Below, in pieces: positions 1 to 8,852 of a DNA stretch of 64,000 nt; within the stretch, counting starts at the first letter, position 1; the number at the start of each line of letters is the position of its first letter. The DNA comes from Rhizobium sp. BG4 (GTDB lineage: Bacteria; Pseudomonadota; Alphaproteobacteria; Rhizobiales; Rhizobiaceae). The translations under genes were made by a program, and so were the position numbers. The stretch is taken from NCBI RefSeq assembly GCF_016864575.1, contig NZ_CP044126.1, forward strand, positions 434,001 through 498,000, given 5' to 3'. Below the pieces are notes generated by a model that was given only the letters and a program-made list of their open reading frames with translations, was not told where the DNA came from and ran no database searches.

Positions 1-665
1 GTCAGGAAGCGGGCGCGCTCGAGATAGAGCACGGCATCGACGACATCGCCGATCTCGCCCATCCGGCCGACCGGATGCAGGCCCTTGAAGAATTCGTGGG
101 TTTCGGCGGGATGCATCGGCGTCTTGATGATGCCGGGTGCCACGGCATTCACCCGCACGCCACGCTTTGCATATTCGATCGCCAGACCGCGGGTGACAGC
201 ATCAAGGCCGCCCTTTGTCAGCAGGGCGAGACCGGACGGCACGTCGGAGAGAGCCTGATGAACAAGCGTCGTGGTGATCTGAACGATATGCCCGTCGCGA
301 TGCTTTTCCAGATGGGGCAGCGCCAGCTGCGTGATATGGAAGAAGCCCTCGATATTGACCTTCAGCACATTGGCGAGCTCGTCCGTCGTATAGTCGACGA
401 AGGGCTTGCCGATGAAGACGCCGGCATTGTTGATCAGCGTGTCGATGCGGCCAAAGCGCTCGATAGCGGTATCGACGAGTGTCTGCGCGACGGCGCGCTC
501 GCCGATATCGCCGGGAACCGCGACGATGCCGGTGTCGGCGGATTGCTTGATGTTGCGGGAATTGGCGACGACGGCATAGCCTGCCTCGCGATAGGCCTTG
601 ACGATACCGGCACCCAGGCCCTGCGAGGCGCCGGTGACGATGACGACTTTCTGTTCGCTGCTCAT
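1..665 (-). CDS. SDR family NAD(P)-dependent oxidoreductase, 3' end beyond the window
   Basis: This is a Rossmann-fold short-chain dehydrogenase read from 665 leftward and cut by the window edge, with about 221 residues visible. It has an N-terminal TGASQGLG nucleotide-binding motif near residue 12, an NNAG motif, and the C-terminal VNAVAPGIIKTPM segment typical of classical SDRs. The catalytic YxxxK is atypical. Lys151 is present (LALLTKGG), but the residue four before it is Ala147 instead of Tyr, and the usual Ser of the catalytic site falls in a Thr run. It is divergently paired with a LysR regulator, which probably controls it. The substrate is unknown. The family assignment is firm, but classical Tyr-based catalysis is doubtful. 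Confidence 0.88.
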   Translation of the reverse strand, partial: MSSEQKVVIVTGASQGLGAGIVKAYREAGYAVVANSRNIKQSADTGIVAVPGDIGERAVAQTLVDTAIERFGRIDTLINNAGVFIGKPFVDYTTDELANVLKVNIEGFFHITQLALPHLEKHRDGHIVQITTTLVHQALSDVPSGLALLTKGGLDAVTRGLAIEYAKRGVRVNAVAPGIIKTPMHPAETHEFFKGLHPVGRMGEIGDVVDAVLYLERARFL

Positions 666-777
666 GATGATTTCCTTCCTTGTCCGGCCGCTGACTACAG
701 TCAGCCGGCGCGCTGATTGTCTTGCCCACCAGAGGTAGGCTGGTGACTTCTTGTGTGAAATTGGCTATTGGTTCTCA

Positions 778-1665
778 GTGGCTGAGAAAAAACGCACAGA
801 GCCTGACTGGCAGGACATCCGCGTCTTCCTGGCGCTCGGGCGGCATCGCAGCCTCTCGGCGGCGGCCCGCACCCTATCCGTCAATCACGCGACCATCGCG
901 CGGCGGATCCGCTCGCTCGAGGCGACGCTCGGCGAGAAGCTGGTCGAGAGACGGCCGGATGGTTACGTCCTGACAGCAGCGGGCACGCAGGCGCTCGCGG
1001 TTGCCAGCGACATGGAGACGGCAGTTCAGACGCTGGTACGCGGCGGCACCGATGGCGCGCCCAGGGGGCTGGTTCGCATCAATGCCCCTCCGGCGCTTGC
1101 GCAGGGTTTCCTCACGGAGCGCCTGGCCGAAATCCCGCTTCAGTTTCCCGGACTGGACATCGATCTCGCTACCGATCTTCGCTCGGTGAGCCTTGAGCGT
1201 CATGAAACAGACATTGCCATTCGTCTCGGCCGGCCTCAGGATGGAGACCTGATGGCAAAGCTGCTGCTGCCGATGGCGTTCGGCTTCTACGGCACGCCGG
1301 CCATCTGCCAAGAGGTGGAGGAAGGTGCTGCGCCGAAATTCATCGGGTTTGACGAGACGAATTCCTACCTGCCGGAAGCCGCATGGCTTGCCCGGGAGTT
1401 CCCGAATGAACGGCTGGTGTTTCGCGCCAACAACCAGGTGGCGCAGGCAACTGCCGCGAGATCGGGCGCCGGATTGGCGCTTCTGCCCCACTATATCGGA
1501 CGCGCCGAGCGGTCCCTCAGGCTCTGCCGGCTCGAGCCGGTTCCGCCGCCGCGCGAAATCTGGCTGCTCACTCGGCGCCAGGATCGCAAGGAGACGCCGA
1601 TACGAGCGGTCTGCGATTTCATCGCCCGGAAATTTGCTGAGGAGCGAGCGCTTTTCGAGGCGTGA
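778..1665 (+). CDS. LysR family transcriptional regulator
   Basis: This regulator has an N-terminal winged helix-turn-helix (DIRVFLALGRHRSLSAAARTL, then a recognition helix with NHATIARRIRSLE), followed by a LysR substrate-binding domain of about 200 residues. I chose the GTG at 778 because it places the HTH within a few residues of the N-terminus, as is usual. A TTG at 751 would add nine residues. The gene is divergent from the SDR gene, with about 110 bp between their starts, which suggests it regulates that gene. The inducer cannot be predicted. Confidence 0.85.
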   Translation: MAEKKRTEPDWQDIRVFLALGRHRSLSAAARTLSVNHATIARRIRSLEATLGEKLVERRPDGYVLTAAGTQALAVASDMETAVQTLVRGGTDGAPRGLVRINAPPALAQGFLTERLAEIPLQFPGLDIDLATDLRSVSLERHETDIAIRLGRPQDGDLMAKLLLPMAFGFYGTPAICQEVEEGAAPKFIGFDETNSYLPEAAWLAREFPNERLVFRANNQVAQATAARSGAGLALLPHYIGRAERSLRLCRLEPVPPPREIWLLTRRQDRKETPIRAVCDFIARKFAEERALFEA

Positions 1666-1696
1666 GGCTGACGAAGATCAACATGGGAGGAAGAAA

Positions 1697-2002
1697 ATGG
1701 CCGAACCAGACCGTTGGCGCCACATGGCAAGCGCACCGAGAGACGGCAGCCGGATCCTGGTGACGATCCGCGCGGTCGAACAGGGGCCTGCCGAGGTCGA
1801 TCTTGCCTATTGGTCGAATGGCGACCGGTTTGGCGCCGAGGGCTGGCGGGCATCCGATTCCTCGCCGGGGCAGATCATCGAATATGCCGAACCGGAACTG
1901 AAGTGTTGGATGCCGCTTCCAACGGTGGACGTGAGCCGCGCCGCGATGCCCACACCCTGGGAAGGCGAGGACGAACAGAATCTCGACGGCTCCGGGATCT
2001 GA
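1697..2002 (+). CDS. Small DUF551-like hypothetical protein
   Basis: This encodes 101 residues. The start is fixed by a GGGAGGAAG ribosome binding site just upstream of ATG 1697. The N-terminus WRHMASAPRDGSRILV and the CWMPLP segment near residue 75 resemble the DUF551-type pattern (W..AP.DG...L followed by HWMPLP), a small family of unknown function also found in phages. There is no signal peptide or membrane segment. It follows the LysR gene by 31 bp on the same strand and may be cotranscribed with it. The function is unknown. Confidence 0.7.
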   Translation: MAEPDRWRHMASAPRDGSRILVTIRAVEQGPAEVDLAYWSNGDRFGAEGWRASDSSPGQIIEYAEPELKCWMPLPTVDVSRAAMPTPWEGEDEQNLDGSGI

Positions 2003-2140
2003 GAGCCAAAAAACAGCGGCGGCGTAACGCTTTGAGTGGTTTTTGCGGGCTGATCGCGATCGGCGGCGCGGGGCGCTTCATCTTTCTGCTCGAAGCGTGC
2101 ATAATGTCATGAAATTATCGCCTTCAAAACGAGACAATTC

Positions 2141-3589
2141 ATGCGCCGCCAAGCCAATCCTTTCGCCACCGATCCGACTCCCGCGACAAAGCCGGTCGTC
2201 TGGCGGCCGAGCGTGGCGAAGCAGAAGGGCGAGACGAAGCATGCGGCTCTGACCGAGCGGATCATCGCCGATATCGATTCCGGCATCCTCAAGCCGATGG
2301 ACCGGATGCCGACGCATCGCGACCTGGCGCGGGAACTCGGCCTGTCGGTCCAAACCGTCAGCCTTTCCTACAAGGAAGCGGAGAGGCTCGGCTATCTCAG
2401 CGGCGAAATCGGCCGCGGCACCTTCGTCAAGGCGCGCGTCACCGATCGCGCGGGCCGGATGATGCTCGATCACAGCCAGAACGAAGTGCTCGACCTCTCG
2501 ATCATCCGCGCCGTCTATCTCGATGCGCATGAGGACGCTTCCCGCGAAATTTTCCGCGAGCTTGCAGAGAGCGATATTGCGAGCTTCATGCGCCCCTGCC
2601 GGCCGATCGCCGGGCTCGACCGGCATCGCGAAGCGGCGCGTCTCTGGCTGCAGCCGATGGGTGTCAGTGCAGGCGCCGAGCGCATTCTCGTGACCAACGG
2701 GGCAGCGCACAGCATCTTCCTCGCGCTGAGCTGCATCATCCGCTCCGGCGATGTCGTGCTGTGCGAAAACCTCACCGATCACGGCATCATCGGGCTCTCC
2801 AATATCCTCGGCTTCAGCCTGAAGGGATTGCCGACCGATGCTGAGGGTATCTTGCCCGATGCGCTGGAAGCGGCCTGCGCCGTCGGCAGCGTCCGGGCGC
2901 TGGTGCTCATTCCGACGCTCAACAACCCCACCAGCCACGTCGCCGGTGCAGAGCGCCGGCGCGCGATCGCCGAAATCGCGCAGCGCTACGGCATCTTCGT
3001 CATCGAGGATGAGGTCTACAGGCCGATGATCGAGGAGGACCTGCCTTCCATCACCGAGCTTCTACCCGATCTCGGCTTCTTCGCCACAAGCTTCACCAAG
3101 ACGGTCCTGACCGGCCTGCGGGTCGGCTACCTCGTTGTCCCACCGGCCTATTCCATCCGGGCTGCCTCTATCCTGCGGGTGTCCAGCTGGAGCGGCACCT
3201 ATCTGACGGCCGAGATCGCCACGCGCTGGGTCGAGAACGGCACAGCAGAGGAATTGCTGGCGATACAGCGCGATGAGGCGCGCTCGCGCCAAGGCATCGC
3301 CGCCGAAATCCTCGGCGATCATTTCGCCTCCAGCCACCCGCTTTCGCTCTGCGCCTGGCTGAAAGTGCCGCAGCACTGGACGGAAGACGGGCTGGTGCGC
3401 TCGCTGGCCAACCAGAATGTCGCGGTCACACCGTCCGAGCCTTTCATTGCGGGACCCGGCCATGGCGGCGGCATCCGGATCTGCCTTGGCGGGCGGATGA
3501 GCCACGCCACGCTCCGGAAGGCGCTGACGACAGTGCGCCAGGCGTTCGAACAGCTGCCGCCCGTCTACGACGTCGGCTCCATCGGCTGA
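2141..3589 (+). CDS. ehuR: MocR-like ectoine utilization regulator EhuR/EnuR
   Basis: This is a 482-residue GntR/MocR chimera. The N-terminal winged HTH (about residues 30-105; MPTHRDLARELGLSVQTVS) is fused to a class I aminotransferase fold. The expected PLP-binding lysine is Lys320 in SFTKTVLTGLRVGY. In alphaproteobacteria MocR proteins in this position (EhuR/EnuR) control ectoine catabolism and respond to pathway intermediates that react with the bound PLP. Here the gene lies directly upstream of eutB and reads in the same direction, so it heads the ectoine cluster. The identification rests on domain architecture plus an unambiguous neighbourhood. The AT-rich gap before eutB is a plausible operator. 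Confidence 0.9.
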   Translation: MRRQANPFATDPTPATKPVVWRPSVAKQKGETKHAALTERIIADIDSGILKPMDRMPTHRDLARELGLSVQTVSLSYKEAERLGYLSGEIGRGTFVKARVTDRAGRMMLDHSQNEVLDLSIIRAVYLDAHEDASREIFRELAESDIASFMRPCRPIAGLDRHREAARLWLQPMGVSAGAERILVTNGAAHSIFLALSCIIRSGDVVLCENLTDHGIIGLSNILGFSLKGLPTDAEGILPDALEAACAVGSVRALVLIPTLNNPTSHVAGAERRRAIAEIAQRYGIFVIEDEVYRPMIEEDLPSITELLPDLGFFATSFTKTVLTGLRVGYLVVPPAYSIRAASILRVSSWSGTYLTAEIATRWVENGTAEELLAIQRDEARSRQGIAAEILGDHFASSHPLSLCAWLKVPQHWTEDGLVRSLANQNVAVTPSEPFIAGPGHGGGIRICLGGRMSHATLRKALTTVRQAFEQLPPVYDVGSIG

Positions 3590-3658
3590 TGTCCGGTTCA
3601 GGACAATCATTGAATCATTACAATATAATAATTGACATGATTTTACTTCGCTCTCAAC
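3590..3658 (+). promoter_or_regulatory. AT-rich ehuR-eutB intergenic region with repeated ATCATT half-sites
   Basis: This gap is strikingly AT-rich compared with its surroundings. ATCATT occurs at 3606-3611 and 3614-3619, and the reverse form ATGATT at 3637-3642. A TTGACA hexamer at 3632-3637 overlaps the last of these. MocR regulators often bind repeated half-sites, so this may be the EhuR operator and a promoter for the catabolic and transport genes. This is inference from position and composition; no transcription start is known. Confidence 0.45.
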
Positions 3659-4672
3659 ATGACAATCATGAAGAGCGAGCCGAGATCAACAGAAAACGAG
3701 ACGCTGCCGGTCAGCCTGGCTGACATCGAGCGCGCTGCCGATCGCATCCGCGGACGCGTGACGCGCACGCCGCTCGTTCCTTCCGCTTTCCTCTCCGGGA
3801 AGGCTCGCCAACCCGTTCATCTCAAGCTCGAGACCCGCCAGCCGATCGGCGCCTTCAAGCTGCGCGGCGCGACGAATGCCATTCTCGCGCTCGACCCTGC
3901 AGCCCGCGAGCGCGGCCTCGTCACCGCCTCGACCGGCAATCACGGCCGCGCCGTTGCCTATGCCGCGCAGGCGCTCGGCATTCCCGCAACGGTCTGCATG
4001 TCATCGCTGGTACCGGCCAACAAGGTCGAGGCCATCAGGGCGCTCGGTGCCGAAATCCGCATCGTCGGCGTGTCTCAGGACGATGCGCAGGATGAGGTCG
4101 AGCGGCTGGTCAAAAGCCGTGGCCTGACGCCGATCCCGCCGTTTGATCATGCTGACGTCGTTGCCGGTCAGGGCACGATCGGCCTCGAAATCGTCGAGGA
4201 CCTGCCCGATGTCGCGACGGTTCTCATCCCCCTTTCCGGCGGCGGCTTGGCAGGTGGCATCGCTGTCGCGGTCAAAGCCCTGAAGCCGCAGGCGCGGATC
4301 ATCGGCATCTCGATGGAGCGCGGCGCAGCCATGTATGCGTCGGTCGCCGCCGGCAGGCCCGTTGCGGTCCGCGAAGAGGAAACGCTGGCGGATTCGCTCG
4401 GCGGCGGCATCGGCCTTTCAAACAGTGTGACCTTCCCGCTCTGCCGCGATCTGCTCGATGACATCGTGCTGCTGACCGAAGACGAGATCGCCGCGGGAAT
4501 CCGTCATGCCTCGCATGAAGAAGGCGAGATCGTCGAGGGCGCCGGAGCGGTCGGCATCGCCGCCATTCTCGCGGGCAAGGTGGAGCTAATCGGCCCCACG
4601 GCCGTCATCCTCTCGGGCAGCAATATCGATGCCAGGGTTCACCGGCACATCATCGAGGGAGGTGCTGCATGA
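3659..4672 (+). CDS. eutB: Hydroxyectoine utilization dehydratase EutB
   Basis: This is a fold-type II PLP enzyme of the threonine/serine dehydratase family, 337 residues. The PLP lysine is Lys67 in PIGAFKLRGATNA, followed by a TGNHGRAVAYAA substrate loop and a glycine-rich PLSGGGLAGG phosphate-binding loop. In ectoine clusters EutB is thought to act with EutC to convert hydroxyectoine-derived intermediates so that they enter the ectoine route. It overlaps eutC by 4 bp, indicating translational coupling. ATG 3659 has a weak ribosome binding site and ATG 3668 is an alternative start. Confidence 0.9.
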   Translation: MTIMKSEPRSTENETLPVSLADIERAADRIRGRVTRTPLVPSAFLSGKARQPVHLKLETRQPIGAFKLRGATNAILALDPAARERGLVTASTGNHGRAVAYAAQALGIPATVCMSSLVPANKVEAIRALGAEIRIVGVSQDDAQDEVERLVKSRGLTPIPPFDHADVVAGQGTIGLEIVEDLPDVATVLIPLSGGGLAGGIAVAVKALKPQARIIGISMERGAAMYASVAAGRPVAVREEETLADSLGGGIGLSNSVTFPLCRDLLDDIVLLTEDEIAAGIRHASHEEGEIVEGAGAVGIAAILAGKVELIGPTAVILSGSNIDARVHRHIIEGGAA

Positions 4673-5682
4673 GCCGCATTCGCATCCTGACGGAAAGGGA
4701 TCTGCGCGCCGTCGTCAGCCTTGATATTTCGGCCGTCGACTGCATCGAGCAGGCCTTCCTGGCGCTGGCGACGCAGCCGGTGGCGATGCCGCCGATCCTG
4801 CGGCTCGACATTCCCGAATTCCGCGGTGAAGTCGACGTCAAGACGGCCTATGTGCCGGGTTTCGATGGCTTCGCGATCAAGGTCAGCCCCGGCTTCTTCG
4901 ACAATCCGAAGCTCGGACTGCCGAGCCTCAACGGGCTGATGATCCTGTTCAGCGCCAAGACGGGGCTGGTCGAAGCGCTGCTTCTCGACAACGGCTATCT
5001 GACCGATGTGCGCACCGCCGCAGCCGGTGCGGTCGCCGCCCGGCATCTGTCGCGCAACGAGGCTTCCGTCGCCACGATCTTTGGCGCCGGCATGCAGGCG
5101 CAGCTGCAGCTCTCGGCACTGATGCTGGTGCGCCCGATCAAATCGGCGCGCATCTGGGCGCGCGATCATGCAAAGGCGGACAAGCTCGCGGCCGAATGCG
5201 CGCGGCAATTAGGCATCGACGTTATCGCCTTCTCCGATCCGCGCGAGGCGATACGCGGCAGCGACATCGTCGTCACGACGACACCGGCCGAAAAGCCCAT
5301 CCTGATGGCCGATTGGCTGGAACCTGGCCAGCACCTGACCGCGATGGGATCGGACTCCGAACACAAGAACGAGATCGATCCGGCCGTTTTCGCCCGCGCC
5401 ACCTACATTGCCGACCGCCTGTCGCAGACCCGCATTCTCGGCGAACTGCACCACGCCATCAGGACAGGCGCCGCAACGCCGGAGCAGCTGTTCGCCGAGC
5501 TCGGCGCGGTGATCGCCGGCACGGCGAAGGGTCGCGTCAGCGCCGGGGACATAACCTTTGCCGACCTGACCGGGACCGGCGTGCAGGACACTGCGATCGC
5601 CAATCTGGCCGTCAGCCGCGCAACAGCGGCAGACAGCGGTCAGACAATCGAAAACAAAAGAGAAATGGGAGATGCCGCGTGA
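4669..5682 (+). CDS. eutC: Ectoine utilization protein EutC, ornithine cyclodeaminase/mu-crystallin family
   Basis: This 337-residue protein of the ornithine cyclodeaminase/mu-crystallin family has a Rossmann dinucleotide motif TIFGAGMQAQ around residue 135. EutC partners EutB in hydroxyectoine processing in known ehu/eut operons, probably in a redox or isomerisation step rather than in true ornithine cyclodeamination. The start overlaps the eutB stop as ATGA, and the stop overlaps the start of doeA. It has no signal peptide and is cytoplasmic. The identity rests on family plus operon position. Confidence 0.9.
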   Translation: MSRIRILTERDLRAVVSLDISAVDCIEQAFLALATQPVAMPPILRLDIPEFRGEVDVKTAYVPGFDGFAIKVSPGFFDNPKLGLPSLNGLMILFSAKTGLVEALLLDNGYLTDVRTAAAGAVAARHLSRNEASVATIFGAGMQAQLQLSALMLVRPIKSARIWARDHAKADKLAAECARQLGIDVIAFSDPREAIRGSDIVVTTTPAEKPILMADWLEPGQHLTAMGSDSEHKNEIDPAVFARATYIADRLSQTRILGELHHAIRTGAATPEQLFAELGAVIAGTAKGRVSAGDITFADLTGTGVQDTAIANLAVSRATAADSGQTIENKREMGDAA

Positions 5683-6857
5683 GCGTGACGCTGAACTTTA
5701 CGCGTGAGGAATATGCCGAGCGCCTGTCCAAGACCCGTCATGCCATGGAGAAGGCCGGGATCGATCTGCTTGTTGTCACCGACCCATCCAACATGCATTG
5801 GCTCACCGGCTACGATGGCTGGTCCTTCTATGTGCATCAATGCGTGCTGGTGCCACCATCGGGTGAGCCGATCTGGTATGGCCGCAAGCAGGATGCCAAC
5901 GGCGCCAAGCGTACCGCGTACCTCGACCACGACAATATCATCGGCTATCCGGATCACTATGTGCAGTCGACCGAACGTCATCCGATGGATCTGCTGTCGC
6001 AGATCATCGACGAGCGCAAATGGTCCGGCCTCACGGTCGGTGTCGAGATGGACAATTATTATTTCTCGGCGGCAGCCTACGCCTCGCTGCAGAAAAACCT
6101 GCCGAACGCCCGCTTCAAGGACGCAGCCGGCCTCGTGAACTGGCAGCGCGCAGTCAAGAGCCCGACCGAACTCGACTATATGCGCAAGGCCGGCAAGATC
6201 GTCGAGCTGATGCACAAGCGCATCGTCGAGGTCGTCGAGCCGGGCATGCGCAAATGCGATCTCGTGGCCGAGATTTATGACGCGGGAATCAGGGGAACGC
6301 CGGAGTTCGGCGGCGACTATCCGGCAATCGTGCCGCTTCTGCCGTCGGGCGCCGACGCTTCGGCGCCCCACCTCACCTGGGACGACAAGCCGATGCGTAT
6401 CGGCGAGGGAACGTTCTTCGAGATCGCCGGCGCCTACAAGCGCTATCACTGCCCGCTGTCGCGCACTGTCTTTCTCGGCAAGCCGACGCAGGCCTTTCTT
6501 GATGCCGAAAAGGCGACGCTCGAAGGCATGGAAGCCGGGCTTGCCGCAGCCCAACCGGGCAACAGCTGCGAGGACATCGCCAACGCCTTCTTTGCCGTGC
6601 TGAAGAAATACGGGATCATCAAGGACAACCGCACGGGTTACCCGATCGGGCTCTCCTATCCGCCGGATTGGGGCGAGCGCACCATGAGCCTGCGCCCCGG
6701 CGACCGGACGGAACTGAAGCCCGGCATGACCTTCCATTTCATGACCGGCCTCTGGCTCGAGGATATGGGGCTGGAGATCACCGAGAGCATCGCGATCACC
6801 GACACCGGCGTCGAATGCCTGTCGAATGTGCCGCGCCAGCTGTTCGTGAAGGGTTGA
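5679..6857 (+). CDS. doeA: Ectoine hydrolase DoeA (EutD)
   Basis: This M24/creatinase-fold (Xaa-Pro peptidase-like) protein of 392 residues opens the ectoine ring to N-acetyl-diaminobutyrate. The N-terminal creatinase domain contains DPSNMHWLTGYDGWSFYVHQ, and the C-terminal pita-bread domain follows. I chose GTG 5679 because it overlaps the eutC stop as GTGA and follows an AAATGGGAG ribosome binding site. A longer open frame upstream is only the shadow of eutC. The start thus fits a tightly coupled eutBC-doeAB unit. Confidence 0.93.
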   Translation: MSVTLNFTREEYAERLSKTRHAMEKAGIDLLVVTDPSNMHWLTGYDGWSFYVHQCVLVPPSGEPIWYGRKQDANGAKRTAYLDHDNIIGYPDHYVQSTERHPMDLLSQIIDERKWSGLTVGVEMDNYYFSAAAYASLQKNLPNARFKDAAGLVNWQRAVKSPTELDYMRKAGKIVELMHKRIVEVVEPGMRKCDLVAEIYDAGIRGTPEFGGDYPAIVPLLPSGADASAPHLTWDDKPMRIGEGTFFEIAGAYKRYHCPLSRTVFLGKPTQAFLDAEKATLEGMEAGLAAAQPGNSCEDIANAFFAVLKKYGIIKDNRTGYPIGLSYPPDWGERTMSLRPGDRTELKPGMTFHFMTGLWLEDMGLEITESIAITDTGVECLSNVPRQLFVKG

Positions 6858-6861
6858 GGCA

Positions 6862-7878
6862 ATGCTGACCAGCGCCGCGCTCCGTCCCTCGCCGATCACC
6901 CCTTCCGTCGATTTCGACGCGAAGGGCGTGCAGCACGGACATCTGCGCCTGCCCTATAGCCGCGATGACAGCGCCTGGGGCTCGGTGATGATCCCGATCT
7001 GCGTCATTGCCAATGGCGAGGGCCCGACCGCGCTTCTGACCGGGGCAAACCATGGCGACGAATATGAGGGGCCGGCGGCACTCTTCGAACTGGCGCAGAC
7101 GCTTGATCCCGCCGCGATCAACGGACGGGTCATCATCGTTCCGGCGCTCAATTATCCCGCGTTTCGTGCCGGCACGAGGACCTCGCCGATCGATCGCGGA
7201 AACCTGAACCGCAGCTTTCCGGGCCGTCCGGATGGCACGGTGACGGAGAAGATCGCCGACTACGTCACACGCCATCTGATACCGCTCGCCGATATCGTCC
7301 TCGACTTCCACTCCGGTGGCAGGACACTGGATTTCCTGCCCTATGCCGCAGCCCACGAACTGCCGGACAAGGATCAGGAAGCGCGCTGCTTCGATGCCGT
7401 CGCCGCCTTCGCCGCACCCTTCTCGATGAAGATGCTAGAGATCGATGCGGTCGGCATGCTCGATACGACCGTCGAGGAGATGGGCAAGGTCTTCGTGACG
7501 ACCGAGCTCGGCGGTGCCGGGACCGCCACGGCGCGGTCGATCGAGATCGCCCGCAAAGGCAGCCTCAACCTCCTGCGGCATGCCGGGATCCTTTTGGGTG
7601 AACCGAATGCCGCGCCCACTCGTTGGTTGGATATGCCATCGAGCGATTGCTTCACCCTTGCGCAGGATGAGGGACTGATCGCCTTCGCCGCCGATCTCGG
7701 CGATCCGGTCAGGACAGGCGAGGTCATCGCCCGTGTCTATCCCGTCGGCAAAACCGGCATTGCGCCAATCGAGTACCGCGCCGCCATGGATGGCGTGCTC
7801 GCGGCGCGCCACGTACCCGGTCTGATCAAGGCCGGCGACTGCCTTTCCGTGATCGCCACGATCACGGAGGAGACCTAA
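6862..7878 (+). CDS. doeB: N-alpha-acetyl-L-2,4-diaminobutyrate deacetylase DoeB (EutE)
   Basis: This 338-residue zinc carboxypeptidase-like enzyme of the AstE/AspA (succinylglutamate desuccinylase/aspartoacylase) family removes the acetyl group from the product of DoeA, giving 2,4-diaminobutyrate. The zinc-site signature GANHGDEYEGP supplies the first His and Glu. The second metal-site block DFHSGG lies near residue 150. It starts 4 bp after doeA and completes the catabolic half of the operon. The ABC importer genes follow after 61 bp. Confidence 0.93.
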   Translation: MLTSAALRPSPITPSVDFDAKGVQHGHLRLPYSRDDSAWGSVMIPICVIANGEGPTALLTGANHGDEYEGPAALFELAQTLDPAAINGRVIIVPALNYPAFRAGTRTSPIDRGNLNRSFPGRPDGTVTEKIADYVTRHLIPLADIVLDFHSGGRTLDFLPYAAAHELPDKDQEARCFDAVAAFAAPFSMKMLEIDAVGMLDTTVEEMGKVFVTTELGGAGTATARSIEIARKGSLNLLRHAGILLGEPNAAPTRWLDMPSSDCFTLAQDEGLIAFAADLGDPVRTGEVIARVYPVGKTGIAPIEYRAAMDGVLAARHVPGLIKAGDCLSVIATITEET

Positions 7879-7939
7879 CCGTAGAGAACCCGCGAGATCC
7901 GAAAACGGACAGCAAAACCCTAACCAGAGGAGAATTCGC

Positions 7940-8791
7940 ATGCCAATCAAGACAATCGCCGGCCTTTCCGCCCTTGCACTGATGCTGGGCGTAACGTCTG
8001 CCAGCGCACTGACACTCGAGGAGATCAAGCAGCAGGGGTACATCCGTGCCGCGACCGCCAATGAAGTGCCCTATTCCTACATGCAGCCCGATGGCACCTC
8101 TGCCGGCATCGGTCCCGATGTCGCCAGCGCCGTGCTGAAATCCATGGGAATCGAAGAGATCAACTGGACGGTCACGCCATTCGGCACGCTGATCCCGGGC
8201 CTGAAAGCCAAGCGCTTCGATTTTGCCGCGGCCGAGCAGAACATCTCGCCGGAACGTTGCAAGCAGGTCGCCTTCACCGAGCCGAACTCGTCCTATGGCG
8301 AAGGCCTGCTCGTCAAGAAGGGCAATCCGAAGGGCCTGAAGACCTATGCCGACATCGCCAAGGATCCGTCGCTGACGGTGGCCGTCGTCTCCGGCGCCAA
8401 CAATGTCGACTTCCTGCGCGCCGTCGGCGTCAAGGACGAGCAGATCGTCTTCATTCCGGCCAATGCCGATGCTATCCCGACCGTGCAGAGCCGCACCGAC
8501 GCCTATGCGGCGACCGAACTGACGGTTGCCGCGCTCGCCAAGGGCCAGGCCCAGGTCGAGCAGGTCGCGCCGTTTACCGACCCGATCGTCAAGGATGCGC
8601 CGGTTCGCAACTATGGTGGCTTTGCCTTCCGTCCGGAAGACAAGGAACTGCGCGACGCCTTCAACGCCGCCCTCGTCAAGTTCCGCACGACGGATGAGTA
8701 CAAGGCGATCCTCACCAAGTACGGCCTGTCCGAACAGAGTATCGCTGCGGCCGCCGACAAGAAGGTCGATGACCTCTGCGCCGGCAAGTAA
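7940..8791 (+). CDS. ehuB: Ectoine/hydroxyectoine ABC transporter substrate-binding protein EhuB
   Basis: This periplasmic binding protein of the amino-acid family 3 type has 283 residues. It starts with a Sec signal peptide (hydrophobic LSALALMLGV core, cleavage after ASA near residue 23). The mature domain has the family layout GYIRAATANEVPYSYMQPDG and GIGPDVASAVL. The gene is preceded by an AGAGGAGAAT ribosome binding site and heads the transport half of the ehu operon. A strong hairpin follows the stop codon, as often seen after binding-protein genes. Confidence 0.93.
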   Translation: MPIKTIAGLSALALMLGVTSASALTLEEIKQQGYIRAATANEVPYSYMQPDGTSAGIGPDVASAVLKSMGIEEINWTVTPFGTLIPGLKAKRFDFAAAEQNISPERCKQVAFTEPNSSYGEGLLVKKGNPKGLKTYADIAKDPSLTVAVVSGANNVDFLRAVGVKDEQIVFIPANADAIPTVQSRTDAYAATELTVAALAKGQAQVEQVAPFTDPIVKDAPVRNYGGFAFRPEDKELRDAFNAALVKFRTTDEYKAILTKYGLSEQSIAAAADKKVDDLCAGK

Positions 8792-8799
8792 CGGCAGAA

Positions 8800-8826
8800 G
8801 GCGCCCGATCCGATCGGTCGGGCGCC
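8800..8826 (+). terminator. Intercistronic hairpin after ehuB
   Basis: A perfect 9-bp GC-rich stem (8800-8808 with 8818-8826) encloses a 9-nt loop and lies between ehuB and ehuC. There is no T run, so it is more likely an mRNA-stabilising or partial-termination element that raises binding protein over permease than a full terminator. Confidence 0.6.
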
Positions 8827-8852
8827 GCTCCTAACGATCAGGAGACTTCCGT

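Noticed and set aside
5196..5678. Long open frame extending doeA upstream to 5196
   Set aside because: It overlaps most of the 3' half of eutC in another frame. GTG 5679 has a ribosome binding site and a coupled stop/start overlap.
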